This document shows, one piece after another, positions 1 to 10,510 of a stretch of 64,000 bases of DNA (position 1 is its first letter; each line of letters opens with the position of its first letter). The DNA comes from Isochrysis galbana (Eukaryota; Haptophyta; Isochrysidales; Isochrysidaceae). The notes beneath the pieces were generated by a model. The model made no database searches. It saw only the letters and a program-made list of their open reading frames with translations, and was not told where the DNA came from. Position numbers and translations under genes: made by a program. The DNA is taken from the NCBI GenBank assembly GCA_018136815.1, contig CM030940.1, positions 554,443 to 618,442 on the forward strand, written 5' to 3'.

Positions 1-272
1 CACCCCGCCCCCCGCCCCCGCCCCTAACCCCTAAGACCTAAGAAACCTCAAATGAGCAAATGAAAAAGAAGATCAAGCTGACACACGAGGAGTGCGGTAT
101 ACATCCAATGCACTCATTGAAGACGATCCTTTCAAGACAAGTGTGAGGAGAGGTCCACGTCATGCGTGACGAGGAGGCCGCTGGAATTTTCATCGAGGGG
201 GGGGGCACGCACTAGTAACCATGCATCCCCTTGCTCGCAGGAGCGCCCTCATGGTGAGCTCGGCCCGGTGTC
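1..272. other. Non-coding left edge
   Basis: No gene is seen. The first 30 bases are C-rich and contain one CCCTAA-like string, but there is no repeated telomere array, so I do not call a chromosome end. A run of nine G lies near 200. The segment is the 3' flank of the small minus-strand ORF that ends at 273. Confidence 0.4.
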
Positions 273-734
273 CTAGGACCGAGCTTTTCTGTATTTGATG
301 TTGCTGGGCCTTGTGGGTTCAATCTTTACGGGAGCTGAACCCGAACCGATAAGCGGCCTTTTGTTTTCAATCTTTACTTGGGAAGCTGAACCCGAATCGA
401 CACCTTCTAACAATTCTTGGAGGTGGGGAATTAATTCCAAATTGACATAAGTTTTGATTGTACCCAGCAGAACGTCACGACTCATATCGAGGATTGTTTT
501 CTCAGTTAATTTATTGCCCAAGAGAGTGTGTCTAATATAAACCAATGTGAATGGTTTATCAATCTCGCAAATGGAGTGTAAGGTGTCTTCAATTTTCGTA
601 TTGTGCTTGAAATTGAATACATTGAATAAGAACTGACATTCTGCAATGTACGTCAACAAACTTAGGTCGGCCAGGGAGCCCCCAACCGGCGGCGGCGGAC
701 TGATGCTGTCCAATGCTTCCGCTATAACCTGCAT
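273..734 (-). CDS. AT-rich small ORF, hypothetical protein
   Basis: A 153-residue ORF with an ATG start at 734 and a TAG stop at 273. I do not recognise a family. The body (about residues 20-110) looks like a folded helical domain with leucine-, isoleucine- and phenylalanine-rich stretches. The C-terminal 40 residues are polar and contain VKIE twice, about 20 residues apart, each followed by an R/K-P pair; the DNA under them is a direct repeat (about 318-346 and 367-400). VKIE fits the SUMO acceptor consensus (hydrophobic-K-x-E), but two matches in a short tail may be chance. The ORF is clearly more AT-rich than the other genes here, so it could come from a virus or transposon. It could also be the last exon of a gene starting upstream. 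Confidence 0.45.
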   Translation of the reverse strand: MQVIAEALDSISPPPPVGGSLADLSLLTYIAECQFLFNVFNFKHNTKIEDTLHSICEIDKPFTLVYIRHTLLGNKLTEKTILDMSRDVLLGTIKTYVNLELIPHLQELLEGVDSGSASQVKIENKRPLIGSGSAPVKIEPTRPSNIKYRKARS

Positions 735-865
735 GGCAGTTTTAGAATTGGCATATGGAAAGAGAGGTGTGATGAATTTTTAAAGTTCTGGTCCATCTTT
801 TTTTTGATCCATTCCAATCGCTTCAGTACTATATCAAGAGGCGCCCTTCCATTTGTAGACATGGT

Positions 866-1319
866 TGAGCACTGTGAGGTGGGTGTCTGCCTTTACTCAA
901 ATTCTAGAAGATTTTTTTGTACCGGGAGCGTATTTGGAAACGAGGGGTACCAAACGAAGGCATACGACCTCGGGCGGGAATCACATTCCAGGAGCACTCC
1001 GGAGTCGAGGGGGCGGAGGGAGAGGTGGGGTCGACAAAGAGGGAGAGCAGGGGCGCAGGGACAGGGCGCAGGGGCAGGAGGGGTACCTGTGACGCGGCCG
1101 AGACTGGGGCCGCCCCCGCGCCTTCACCCTCCCTCGCCCTCCCACCCCTAGGATTGGGACTCCCTCGTGGTGGCCCCGCATCGCGTATTTGGAAACGAGG
1201 GATACCAAATGAAGGCAAACGACCTGAGAAACCCCCAGGCCCCGGGCGGAGTCCGGTGGGGGCAAGAAAGCTTTAGAAGCTTTTGAGTCCCCTTTTCTTA
1301 ATGGTGCACCCATACTGTA
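866..1319. repeat. Dispersed repeat cluster and partial TIR-element end
   Basis: Two copies of a repeat beginning CGTATTTGGAAACGAGGG lie at about 928-973 and 1185-1230. A third, inverted copy with a longer shared flank lies at about 26735-26850. The right edge (about 1240-1319) is the inverted counterpart of the left end of the TIR element at 7854-8688: both share the GGTGCACCATTAAGAAA terminus followed by an AAGCTTCTAAAGCTTTCTTG block. This is therefore the end of a second, truncated or diverged element. Confidence 0.6.
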
Positions 1320-1783
1320 GATGGCTTCATCGTCCACCCGGTGGCCGGTGGATTGGGCACCAACGAGGATTGATGTTCTCAACGACGAGGCCCGTGAATG
1401 AAGTGTGAAGAGGGCTTCTTCCCAACCTATTCCCTTGTATTGTACTTGTAGGAGAGGCGGTCGCCGTCGCGCGCGGGGGAGGGGGTGGCGCCGGGCTGGC
1501 GCGCGCGCGCGAGAGAGAGAGAGCTGGGACACGCCGCGAGGGGTGGGGTGGGTGGGGGTGGGCGGGAAGTGGACGGTGGGCTGGAGAGAAGGGGGGGGAG
1601 CGAGGAGTGTGGGGTAGCAAGGGTCGTGGGGAGGGAGAAGGGGCGGGTGGGGGGGAGGTTGGTTCACGAAAGCGGGGCCGAGCGGCGCGGAGCACGGTGC
1701 AGTAGGCCAGAGACAGGGCCAGAGCGAAGGACAGAGAGTGAGGAGGGGAGGCGGAGAGTAGCCGGGCGGTCTGCTGTCGCCAG

Positions 1784-3044
1784 ATGGAGGAGCTGAGCGA
1801 AGGGGAGAACGTGGTGCTGGGCGTGACCTCCGCCTCTCTCGTCGCGGTCACGCTCCAGCCAACGCTCTACTGGAAGAATGCTGCCGCGCAAGGGCTCCCC
1901 TTCACGCTCCGCCCGTCGGTCCTCTTCCGCGGCTGCGGAGTGAACCTCATCAAGGAGTCGTCGGAGATGGCGCTGCAGTTTGCGGCGGCGGGGAGGATGA
2001 AGAGCGGCGGCACCGAAGCCTCTGTTTCCGCAAGCAGGGAGATGGCCGGCGCGATAGGTGGCGGCGCCTTTGGGGCGCTGCTCGTCACGCCACTTGAATG
2101 CATCATGATCCGGCAACAGCTGCACGGCACCTCACTGTTCGCTACTCCCGCGCGAATCGCACGCGACTTTGGTGTGCTGACCAGCGGGCTCTACCGCGGT
2201 CTCGGCGTCGCTGCTGGTCGCGACGCCATCTACGTTGGTGGAATGCTCGGCTTGACGCCCGTCGTCCGGCGATTACTCATCAACGAGCAAGGGATGCATC
2301 CGACGACAGCAGGACTTTTTGCATCAGCTCTCGGAGGCATTGCAGGGGGCGTCCTTTCGCATCCGTGGGATGTCATCAAGACGTGCATGCAGGCCGATTT
2401 GGAGCGCACGAAGCATGGCAGTGCGTCTCAGGTGGGTGCCTGCAGCCACGATTCTCCCTGACGAAGGCTCTAGGGGCGCATATGTCCAACAATCAGGGGC
2501 AATGAAATGTTAGGAGTGCACGCCATTCGCTGTGGCACTTTGCCCAACCTTGCGACATGCCACACGCCTCGCTGTCATCGTCCAGGACCTTTGCAGCACG
2601 CCTTCCGGAGTGGCTGTCACATCATATGAGACTGTGGTATTTGGATGGGCTTGGGAGAGTCGTCGCATGGCTGTGCTGTACCATACGTGTCACGTATTAT
2701 TTTGATGCGCACCACGTGTTTGTGTTGGCAGTAGCCATGGCCATCCTCTGCACCCGTGCATACATCTCTTGTTCATCCCTTATTCCATTCGTTGTCCATC
2801 TTCGCTTCAGACTCTGCGCAACTTGTTGACGGAAGGAGGACTAGCCGCACTTTTCCGTGGTGTCGGTTGGCGAACGCTCAACATCACCCTCACCGTGTTC
2901 ATCGCGGGCGAAGTTTGCGCGAACTTACCTAAATACCTTCTACGTTTCACTCGAGGCGATCGCGATGGACAGCCCGATTGCGACGTACAGCACGCTGCAC
3001 ATGACGCGGCGTTCATTCCGGGGCGGCAAGACAAGACCTCATAA
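1784..3044 (+). CDS. Mitochondrial carrier (SLC25) family protein
   Basis: Two exons, 1784-2431 and 2811-3044, joined in phase 0 (donor CAG|GTGGGT, acceptor TTCAG|ACT), give 293 residues, the usual carrier length. Mitochondrial carriers move metabolites across the inner mitochondrial membrane through three repeats of two helices. The repeat signature P-x-[DE]-x-x-[KR] appears as PLECIMIR in repeat 2 (about residue 105) and PWDVIK in repeat 3 (about residue 202). The first repeat is degenerate (QPTLYWKN near residue 26). Glycine-rich helix segments follow each. Exon 2 supplies the sixth helix, with LFRGVGWR just before it. The start is an in-frame ATG after a long CT/GA-rich leader. The substrate cannot be assigned; the degenerate first motif fits a poorly characterised protist subgroup. 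The last 25 residues are polar and could be misjudged if another intron exists. Confidence 0.8.
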
Positions 3045-3181
3045 GTCTTCTGGCATCTTGTTCTCTTTGTAGCGGCTTCTGGACACACGTCGTCGTGCGC
3101 AATTCTAATTCGGCGGAGGATGTCGATGCGATAGTTTGTAGCATGGGAGAGAGGGAGAGGGGGGGCGGGGGGGGGGGGGGG

Positions 3182-3232
<51 letters not shown>

Positions 3233-5805
3233 TGGGCGACAACACACCGTGTACTTTCTGTACTCGAGTACATTCTGTTCGGACATCTACGATGGGCACC
3301 GTCTCCGTGTACGCGTTTAGTAGGAGATTTGCCCGGCTTCCTTATTCCTTGCGTGGTTAGCTACCGTGACTTGTTATTGTTGGCACGACCACATTTTCAC
3401 GATGCCATGATCTGTTGAAACACCACCCATTTCCGTACTGACTTGCTTGGCCGGTGGAGGCGCCATAGGGCGAGACGGCACGATGTTTTTGCCGGATGAA
3501 GCTCTTGCTCGCTCGGCTTCGTCTCGTTGATTGAGGTTTCCTAGTGGCTACGCAACCGCATCCGCTACGCACACACACCAAAGGACGCAACTCAGATCAC
3601 ACAATTGGGCACAATCATGTGCAAAAGATGCACTGTTCGCCGTTCGTTTGTGCATGTGCATACGTGCTAGGATGAAGGAGAGTGAAACTCCTGCATTGCT
3701 CTAGGCTAAGTTGACGTGCTATATTCTATATTCTCTAGAACTAGAACGATGACTAGAACATGAATTTCGCATTGCACCAGACACCAGAGGCCCAAATATG
3801 GCTCGATGAGTGCCCGCACTTCGACATCGATGGGTAGCGCATCGTGGCTTCCTGCATGGGGAAATCACCATCTCCATTGCCCATATTGAAGGTGGTGGCG
3901 AGCAACATCGCCAGGATGGCACCGGCTCATGCTCTTCTGTCTGCATGAGCTAGCAGAATAATTGAGGCCGCTCGCCGCGTGCTCCAGATCTCCTTCTCGC
4001 CTTGTACGTGCGGATTCTCAGGCCGCTTTTAAGACTGTGAATAGCGTTGGATTTTGTCGTATCTAATCTAGATATCAGGGGCTAGGTCTAGACGAGGAAA
4101 TCTGCTATCTAGATAGATATAGATACCCAAGTAAAGTTATACTTGGTTGTTGTATTCAGGCCGTTTGGCAAGAATATCTCGGCATGAGTACGAACGAGCC
4201 TTCTTCGTTATCTTTATCTACCGTCTTCTAAAAAAAACTATTGTTATAGTTTGAACTATGGACTATGGAAGCTGAGGATCGCACACGCTGTCGAAGAGAC
4301 CAAAGAGCAAACAAAGGAACAGAGTTGAATGAGACGTTGACATAACAAACAAGGTTACCACTAGGGATAATACGAACTAGACGGAGCCTAGACACTCAAC
4401 CCGTGGCCAGGCGGACACGCGCGACAACCATAAAAGATCAAAAGGCCTGCCCAGACCCCACACTCCGAACCAGGCCTTAGGTAGTGCACCGAGGACCGAG
4501 CGCCGGACCCCGGAAACCGAAGAAAAAGGAAAGAAGGGAGGCAGGGGAAGAGGTGGAGGGAGGGAAGATAAGGGCGCTGTGGCGCTGTTAGTAGCATAGG
4601 GGAGGCTGCTCCCACAACTAGTAGGTGTGTAGCCCAGAATCTTCAGATGTTTTTTTTATTTACCCCTACCCCCCGAGTGGTGCACGGGGGAAATCGCCTG
4701 ATGGCGCGGGCGAGAAGGGGCCGGGGAAGTGTAGAACGCATGCGTGGGAGTAGTGGTTCCAAAGTCGCGCGCGGCGAGAGTAATCCATGTCTCCATCTCC
4801 ACAAGCCAATGTTGTACCATATGCCCTGTCAATGGTATTTCTTTGCCATTCAACTGCATCGTCACAATGATTTAGGTATCGAGACACGAACAAGGGACCA
4901 CAATGGCAAACCACAATCAAGCAGCAAGGATAACTGCTATGACAAGATGGGAATGACGACGATGACCGACATCAAACTGGGTAAGCGCCCGATGACGTAG
5001 TTCCATCACTTGGGGCGCTTTTCATCACCATTACACGTGTCAGTGTCAGCTGAGGACGTTCCCTACAACTGCGAGAGCAATGCCAAGCGCATTTGCTCCA
5101 CACCAAAACAAAACAGGCCCACGGCACTAAAGTCCACGCAGGCTTTGCCGCACATAAGCATGGCCAGCCTCTCCTCATTACGCGCCGCAGTGATGGCAAA
5201 CTAAGGTTTGTGCGGCAGAAGGTTCGCGCATGGGGAAGGACACCAAAGCAAAGTCAGCATCATGGTATCCCTCACGGTCTCTCGCTGCGCAGAAGGAGCA
5301 GGTTGAGCTAGGCGCCACATTGGCGCGCACGGTGTGGGTATGGTAATGGATTAGGATCAGCTGTGCGACATATTTGTGTTCACCCTCAGTTGGTGTAGCT
5401 CACCATCTTGACAACATTGTCGCTCAGCCGCACGGAGGGCAGAGCGCGTGCCACCAGTCATCAATCCACTCGAATCTGGTTTGACTAATCCTCGTGACGC
5501 GAAGCCGGCGCTACTGGGCGCGGTTCCACAGTACGAATCTCAGTCGGCAGTGCTGTCAAGTTTGGCACAGTGGGACCTCAGCCGCGTTGCGCAACTCACA
5601 TGCCATGGTCTTCCACCGAAAGATACAAGGAGATGGCAAGGTAAGGGGTGCGTGACGCCGGTGGAGACCGACAAACACTCCTGTTCCTTGCTCTGCCGTG
5701 CACGCACTTTCACGTCAGCGTGGGCTCGTTGCAGGCTGCTCGACTCTTCCCCGGTTGGGCGCCACCGCCAGGGGGAGCCGAGTACGTAGCTCAAGACGAG
5801 ACCGG
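3045..5805. other. Intergenic region with GA microsatellite
   Basis: No convincing gene. A G-run followed by a (GA)n tract occupies about 3160-3229, directly downstream of the carrier gene. About 4000-4380 is AT-rich without an ORF. About 4555-4655 is an inverted copy of a repeat also found at about 26597-26695 (shared string GTGTAGCCCAGAATCTTCAG). Short ORFs between 4650 and 5790 have no domain-like features. Confidence 0.5.
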
Positions 5806-6942
5806 TTACTCGGCCACATCAGCCCCGTCCCCGCTCGACCGCTCATCCACTGCATTAGCTCGACGAGGCCTGCGTCGAGTCACCGTGGCCCATCCGCCAT
5901 CCTCCGCGAGAGAGGGCTTGTCACCTGCACCCACTTCAGCGGCTTCGATCCGTGCTACAGCAGCAATAGCCTCGGCTGTAGACGTGTCTGCAACTTCCAT
6001 CGGCTCGTCCACCTCTTGTGCATTGGTAGACTGCGGCCGCTGTTCGACAGAAGTCGGCGTCCACGCCTTGGCTGGGCCAGAGCGCGAATCGTCGGAGGCA
6101 GGGTCGCTCTCTTCCTTCCGCCGCTTCTTCTTCTTCTTCTTCTTCTTCTGGCCATCGGACACAAGAGATGTCGAGACAGCGGCCAGAATAGCGGCCGCAG
6201 GCTCTGCGGGTGTCTCTGACTCGGGTGTGTCCGTCACTGGTACAGGAGCTGAAGCTAGCTCGGCCGGAGTTAGCTGCTCCGGCACATTGCTCAGCGCCCT
6301 GTCGCCGGCCTCCGGAGAGTGAGCCACATCGACTGGAAGCGCCGGTTGCGCAGGAGCCGTGCGCTGGCGACGTGGTCGGCGTCGCTCGACTACGCTCCAC
6401 TCGGAGCCGTCGACCTCGACACTGGGCGAGGTAGCTTGCCAGCCATGAGATGTCTGTGACGGCAGACCGATTTCGGTCATAGCCAGCGCCTCGTTGGACG
6501 CAGCCCCTCTCGCCGCTTGCTGCGTAGATACAACGAATGAGGTGTCGTCAGACACGTCGAGCGTCGACGCGCTATCTGCCCCAGCCGGCTCATCGGTGCT
6601 CGCCGTATCAGACATGGCGCGCTCGCCGCTCTGGGCCACCGTCTTGCAGTGCTTGCCCGTCACCTCCGAGACCGCATTTTCCTCGCTCATGGGCTCACCC
6701 GGCCGGCTCTTGTGCCGCTTGCGCCGTCGGCTGGACGATTTCGTCACAGGCTGCGTAGGGCAGCTGCCCTCACGTCTCCCCTCTTTCACCAAAACTCGGT
6801 GCTCCTTGGTCGACTTCCACGCCCAAGCCGCGCCGAGCGAGAGACCAACGGCACCCAGAGCTACCAGTGCGCCGCGGTGCCCTTGTGCTAGCCCGGAGAC
6901 GTGCGGCATTCCGCCGCTACTGCTCAGACGTTGCAGCCCCAT
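5806..6942 (-). CDS. Membrane-anchored Lys-rich protein with duplicated W-x-V-RRRPRR motif
   Basis: Read from the ATG at 6942, which begins MGLQRL, the protein has 378 residues. The frame stays open upstream to 7419, but that part is low-complexity translation of a CT/GA tract and is excluded. Residues about 25-48 form one hydrophobic segment (ALVALGAVGLSLGAAWAW), probably a signal anchor. The rest is polar and likely disordered, with an acidic-Ser-rich centre and a tract of eight lysines near residue 260. A short motif occurs twice: WSVVERRRPRRQ near residue 180 and WATVTRRRPRRA about 25 residues from the C-terminus. One anchor plus Lys-rich tracts and spaced tryptophan-basic motifs recalls LYRIC/metadherin or ribosome-receptor proteins of the ER, but this is resemblance of layout only and the function is unknown. 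Confidence 0.6.
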   Translation of the reverse strand: MGLQRLSSSGGMPHVSGLAQGHRGALVALGAVGLSLGAAWAWKSTKEHRVLVKEGRREGSCPTQPVTKSSSRRRKRHKSRPGEPMSEENAVSEVTGKHCKTVAQSGERAMSDTASTDEPAGADSASTLDVSDDTSFVVSTQQAARGAASNEALAMTEIGLPSQTSHGWQATSPSVEVDGSEWSVVERRRPRRQRTAPAQPALPVDVAHSPEAGDRALSNVPEQLTPAELASAPVPVTDTPESETPAEPAAAILAAVSTSLVSDGQKKKKKKKKRRKEESDPASDDSRSGPAKAWTPTSVEQRPQSTNAQEVDEPMEVADTSTAEAIAAVARIEAAEVGAGDKPSLAEDGGWATVTRRRPRRANAVDERSSGDGADVAE

Positions 6943-7853
6943 CCTGTGCAGGCGAGCATCTGGAGAGTCAACGAGTGGTGTGTAGGCAGGGCCCCGGGCG
7001 CTGGCTGAATCCAAGGAGGTATAGCCGGTCTCTCGCTCTTTCTCTCTCTCTCTCCTGCCCTTGCCCCTGTGCTCTCCCTCGCTTTCCCCTGAGCCAGTGG
7101 GGTCCTTCCCATCCCACAGCGGGGCAAAGCAGAGAGCCGAGGGGGAGAGCGGGGGGGGGGTGGGGAGAGAGAGAGAGAGGGAGGGAGGGAGGGAGGCCAA
7201 GGGGTGTGTGAAGAGGGGGGAAAGGGTCAGGCAGGGGGCCGGAGGGTTGTGGAGGGCTACTGGAGGGGTGGGTGGGAGGACTGCGCGAGCCCAGCCTCCA
7301 TCCAGCGCGCGCACCGTGCGCGGCCACCCCGCCCCCCCTCGTGTGTGGCCTTCCCTCCCCTCTCCCTCCCACTCTCTCTCCGTCCCTCTCTCTTCTCTCA
7401 CTTCTCTCTTCCTCCGCATGTTCTCTCACTTCTCTCTCTCTCTCTCTCTCTTCCCCCCCGCCCGGCGCGCCCCTCGGCCCCCTCTTCACCTAAAGAGAGC
7501 TTCTCTCCCCACAGCGGCGGCGGCGGCGGCGGCGGCGGGGGGCCGAGGCTGTGCGCGGGACCCCCCGCCCCCCTCTACCCCCCCCCCCCCCTCCCCCCCC
7601 GCGAGCACCCGCTCTCGTTCTCTTCTCCTCTCAGGACGAACACATCATTGACTGCCAGGCGAACTCTCCTCGTCTCTTCCCCCCCCCCCGCCACCCCCGG
7701 CGGCGGCGGCACCCAGGTGTCGCCGTCACGTGGTGGTTTAACTCTTTGACTCTGAGGTATCGCCACAAAAATAGGTGAGGATGAATATTGTATTTGTTCG
7801 AGGAGAGCGCGTGGGACAGCAACCATACCGAGTAGCGAGACGAGGGCTAAGTG
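6943..7853. other. Low-complexity promoter-side region
   Basis: No gene is supported. The segment holds CT and GA microsatellites (about 7033-7060, 7167-7200, 7330-7460), a (GGC)n block near 7512-7540 and poly-C runs near 7560-7600 and 7680. It lies upstream of the minus-strand gene that starts at 6942, so it may include its promoter. All ORFs across it are translations of these repeats. Confidence 0.5.
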
Positions 7854-8688
7854 TACAGTATGGGTGCACCATTAAGAAAACAGGAGTGAAAAGCTTCTAA
7901 AGCTTTCTTGTCCCCTCGGGCTCCGCCCGGGAGGTTTCTTATCTCGAGTTTCTTATCCCGGTCAAAGCCGCTGGGGGGTGGTTTCTTGTTTCTTATTGTC
8001 GTAGCGCTCACCTAGCGCCCCCCCCCTCCCCCCTGTCGCATTCGCGAATCGACACTCGTTAGGCTTCTCTTCGTCGCTCGGTATTTATCGTTATAATTTG
8101 CTGCTTCCTCTCGGTCTCGGTCAAAAGCTTCGCTTGGACGCATGGGATCTTGGGTAGTGGAGCGCCCTCTCTCTTACTCTCGAAGAGAAGGGAGAAGGGA
8201 AGTTTCGAAGTTTCCCACCTTTCTTCCTCCTAGGCGCCTCGTAAATAGGTTTAATTCGCTGTCTTCTCCGCGTTTCTCTATCTACTTCAGTGATTGCAAT
8301 CAGGTTTAATTTGCAATCTCTTCGCATCTCCCACTTAGCCTTAGGCACACCGCACTTCTTTCGTCTTTCGTCTTATTCGATAGGTCTTTTGGAATCCTGT
8401 GCGGCAGGATTGCCCCTCGTTTCCGTTACTATGGTGCGATTCCCCTTCCAGACGGGATCGCCGATAGATCGTCTTCTGATAGGCGGACCGGTTGCTACAT
8501 GCGCGGCCCTGCCACCCTGCCCAAGCCCCAAGCTCCCCCCCCCCCCGCCGGGGGGGGGGGTGTTTCTTAGGCGGGGTTTCTTAGCTGGGGGTCGCAGGCT
8601 CGACCCCCAGTTTCTTAGCGAGTCGGCGGCCAAAATCATGTTAAGCTTTCTTAATGGTAGGGTTTCTTAATGGTGCACCCATACTGTA
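7854..8688. mobile_element. TIR transposable element carrying a Ty3-like LTR fragment
   Basis: Perfect 26-bp terminal inverted repeats lie at 7854-7879 and 8663-8688, including the flanking TA. Taken as a TA target-site duplication, the element begins CAGTATGGGTGCACC, a CAGT end with TA duplication as in Tc1/mariner-type elements. No transposase is present, so it is non-autonomous. The ends contain repeated TTTCTTA blocks. The centre (about 8030-8490) matches, in opposite orientation, about 460 bp of the LTR-like region of the retroelement array (about 32860-33290 and 40610-41040), with numerous differences. It therefore looks like a MITE-type element that captured retroelement sequence. A partial relative is at about 1240-1319. 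Confidence 0.7.
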
Positions 8689-10189
8689 GCATGGTCTTAG
8701 CGACGCAAAGAGGGGACGAGATCGGAGGACACCTAATTAAGCGTACACCAAGGCACATGGGGACTATGAGCCCCTTCTAATACAAAACTCCAGACACTCC
8801 CCACCCCACAGCCCACAGCACCACAGCATGACACTAATGCTGCCTTAAAGACAAGGAAGGACCGACACAGTCCGAAGACTGGGAGGGCTAAAACATCGCA
8901 TACATCAATCAGAATTGAGAAGTGTAGCCCGGTGACGATAGAAGGCTGTCTCATCGAGACATTTGGTGAAGGTAGAAGGTATCCGCAATCATTTGTCTAG
9001 TACCAATCCAAATAGGAATAGGAACTCATATCTTGTGGAGATATTGTTCTCAAACGTACAGTGACCAACGCTCATAATGGCGATTGCGAGCGGTGACCCC
9101 AGGATTCTTAATCGAGTCACGAGCAGCGGAATTGTCAGTATGAGTATGAATGCCAATAGGTAGCGATCGAGGAATATCAACGAATTCGAACAGATGTAAC
9201 ATAAAGCGTGTCGGGGCCGCGGCGTCCGTCGCCGCAATCCGACACCCCACCTCTCCGAGTTTGTTCGTCGATCCCGTCCTCCGAGCCCGTCTCCACGTCT
9301 AGGGCCTGACAAGAGTTGCCGGCAACTTTTTGAGCAACTTTGGGGTGTTTGAGAGGGCGAGCAACTTTTGAGCAACTTTAAGGGCCACAGGCAACATTGA
9401 GCAACTCGAGCAACTTACCTAGCAACTTACCCATAGATAGGCCCGTTAGAGGAGCAACCTACCCCTCCTAGATCTATCTATAGATAGGCCGAGCGTGCAA
9501 CCTTAATTTTAACCCCTCTGCCTCTTCTTATTCACATAAACATCGGTGGATCGATAGAAGAGCACCTGGTTGATAGGGGTTAGGGTTGGGTAGTAGGGAG
9601 GTTCAATAGCACGCTGCCTCACGCCGCGCATGTAGCGGGAATTTTTAAGAAGATTTTTTTTTCCCCTTGGAGATCGATCTAGGTTCGCTGCTTGGGTGAG
9701 GGAATCTTTCTCCTTGGTCCTTGGTTTGCCATCTCCCCTTGGAGATTGATTTAGATTCGCTGCTTTGGATTTTGGTTATCCTTCTCCTTGATGCAAGTTG
9801 CATGAAAGCCCTTGGTCCCGTTGGTTTTTGGTTTTCTCCTCCCTTGGTTGCTACTCGGGATTGCTCGATAGAAACGTCTAGAAGGTGCACGCTCAACAGC
9901 AAGATTTCTTCGATTGCAAGGATACCTCGCTGCGATCTGTATCCAAGGTGATCGCCGTGGTTGCGCGACATAACGTTCCTCTTCGACTTTCCGCCTTGGT
10001 GGGAAAATCCAAAGCGAAGACACGCTCCGACCGTCGCTGCGGATTCTCTCTCTCTCTCTCGCTCTCTCTCTCTGTCTCTCGCGACGTGTTTGAGTTACCG
10101 GCGATGTGGGGTCTCGGTTATTTCATGTTTTGCTTGGTTTGGGTGAATGATTCTAGTGTGTTCGTGAGTCGGTGTCGCAGCATCGTTGG

Positions 10190-10510
10190 ATCCGACGTCT
10201 TGTCGGCAGTCGTCATCCGTCGCTCTCGCTCTCGTCGCTCTCGCTCTCGTAACACTCGTACCCTACAATCCCTCCTCGCCTCGCCAGCCCCTGCCAACAC
10301 AGCCCTCCTCTCACTCACCCTCGCCTCTCGCCTCTCGCTCGATGTCGCTCTCGCCGCCGTCCTCGCCCTCGCTCAAGCCCGCCTGCCCGCCTTCCTCTGC
10401 TGACGGGCCTCAGCCCGTCAGCGTCTCCGAAGTCGTCTCCTCCGCCGCGCCTGCCGCCGGTCTGCCTCCTTCCTCATTGCCCTCAGGCCCCATGGGCCAT
10501 CACAATTCGT
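10190..10510 (+). pseudogene. Diverged gag-start fragment of the Ty3-like element
   Basis: The plus strand here matches the minus strand of 32440-32760 and 40188-40508. It covers the (CTCTCG)n-rich leader and the start of the Pro-rich gag, including MSLSPPSSPSLKPACPPSSA and SSLPSGPMGHHN. The match stops at about 10510, close to where copy 1 of the array also stops, so this string may be a preferred break or true boundary of a mobile unit. Point differences show it is older than the tandem array. No pol follows. Confidence 0.65.

Noticed and set aside
1-40. Possible telomere (CCCCTAACCCCTAAG)
   Set aside because: Only one or two CCCTAA-like strings; no repeated array.
6943-7419. 159-residue N-terminal extension of the minus-strand gene at 5806-6942
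   Set aside because: Its composition mirrors the microsatellite, whereas the ATG at 6942 is followed at once by a normal membrane-anchor sequence.
7061-7651. Pro/Ser-rich ORFs in both strands upstream of the anchored protein
   Set aside because: Low-complexity CT/GA sequence; no support for coding.
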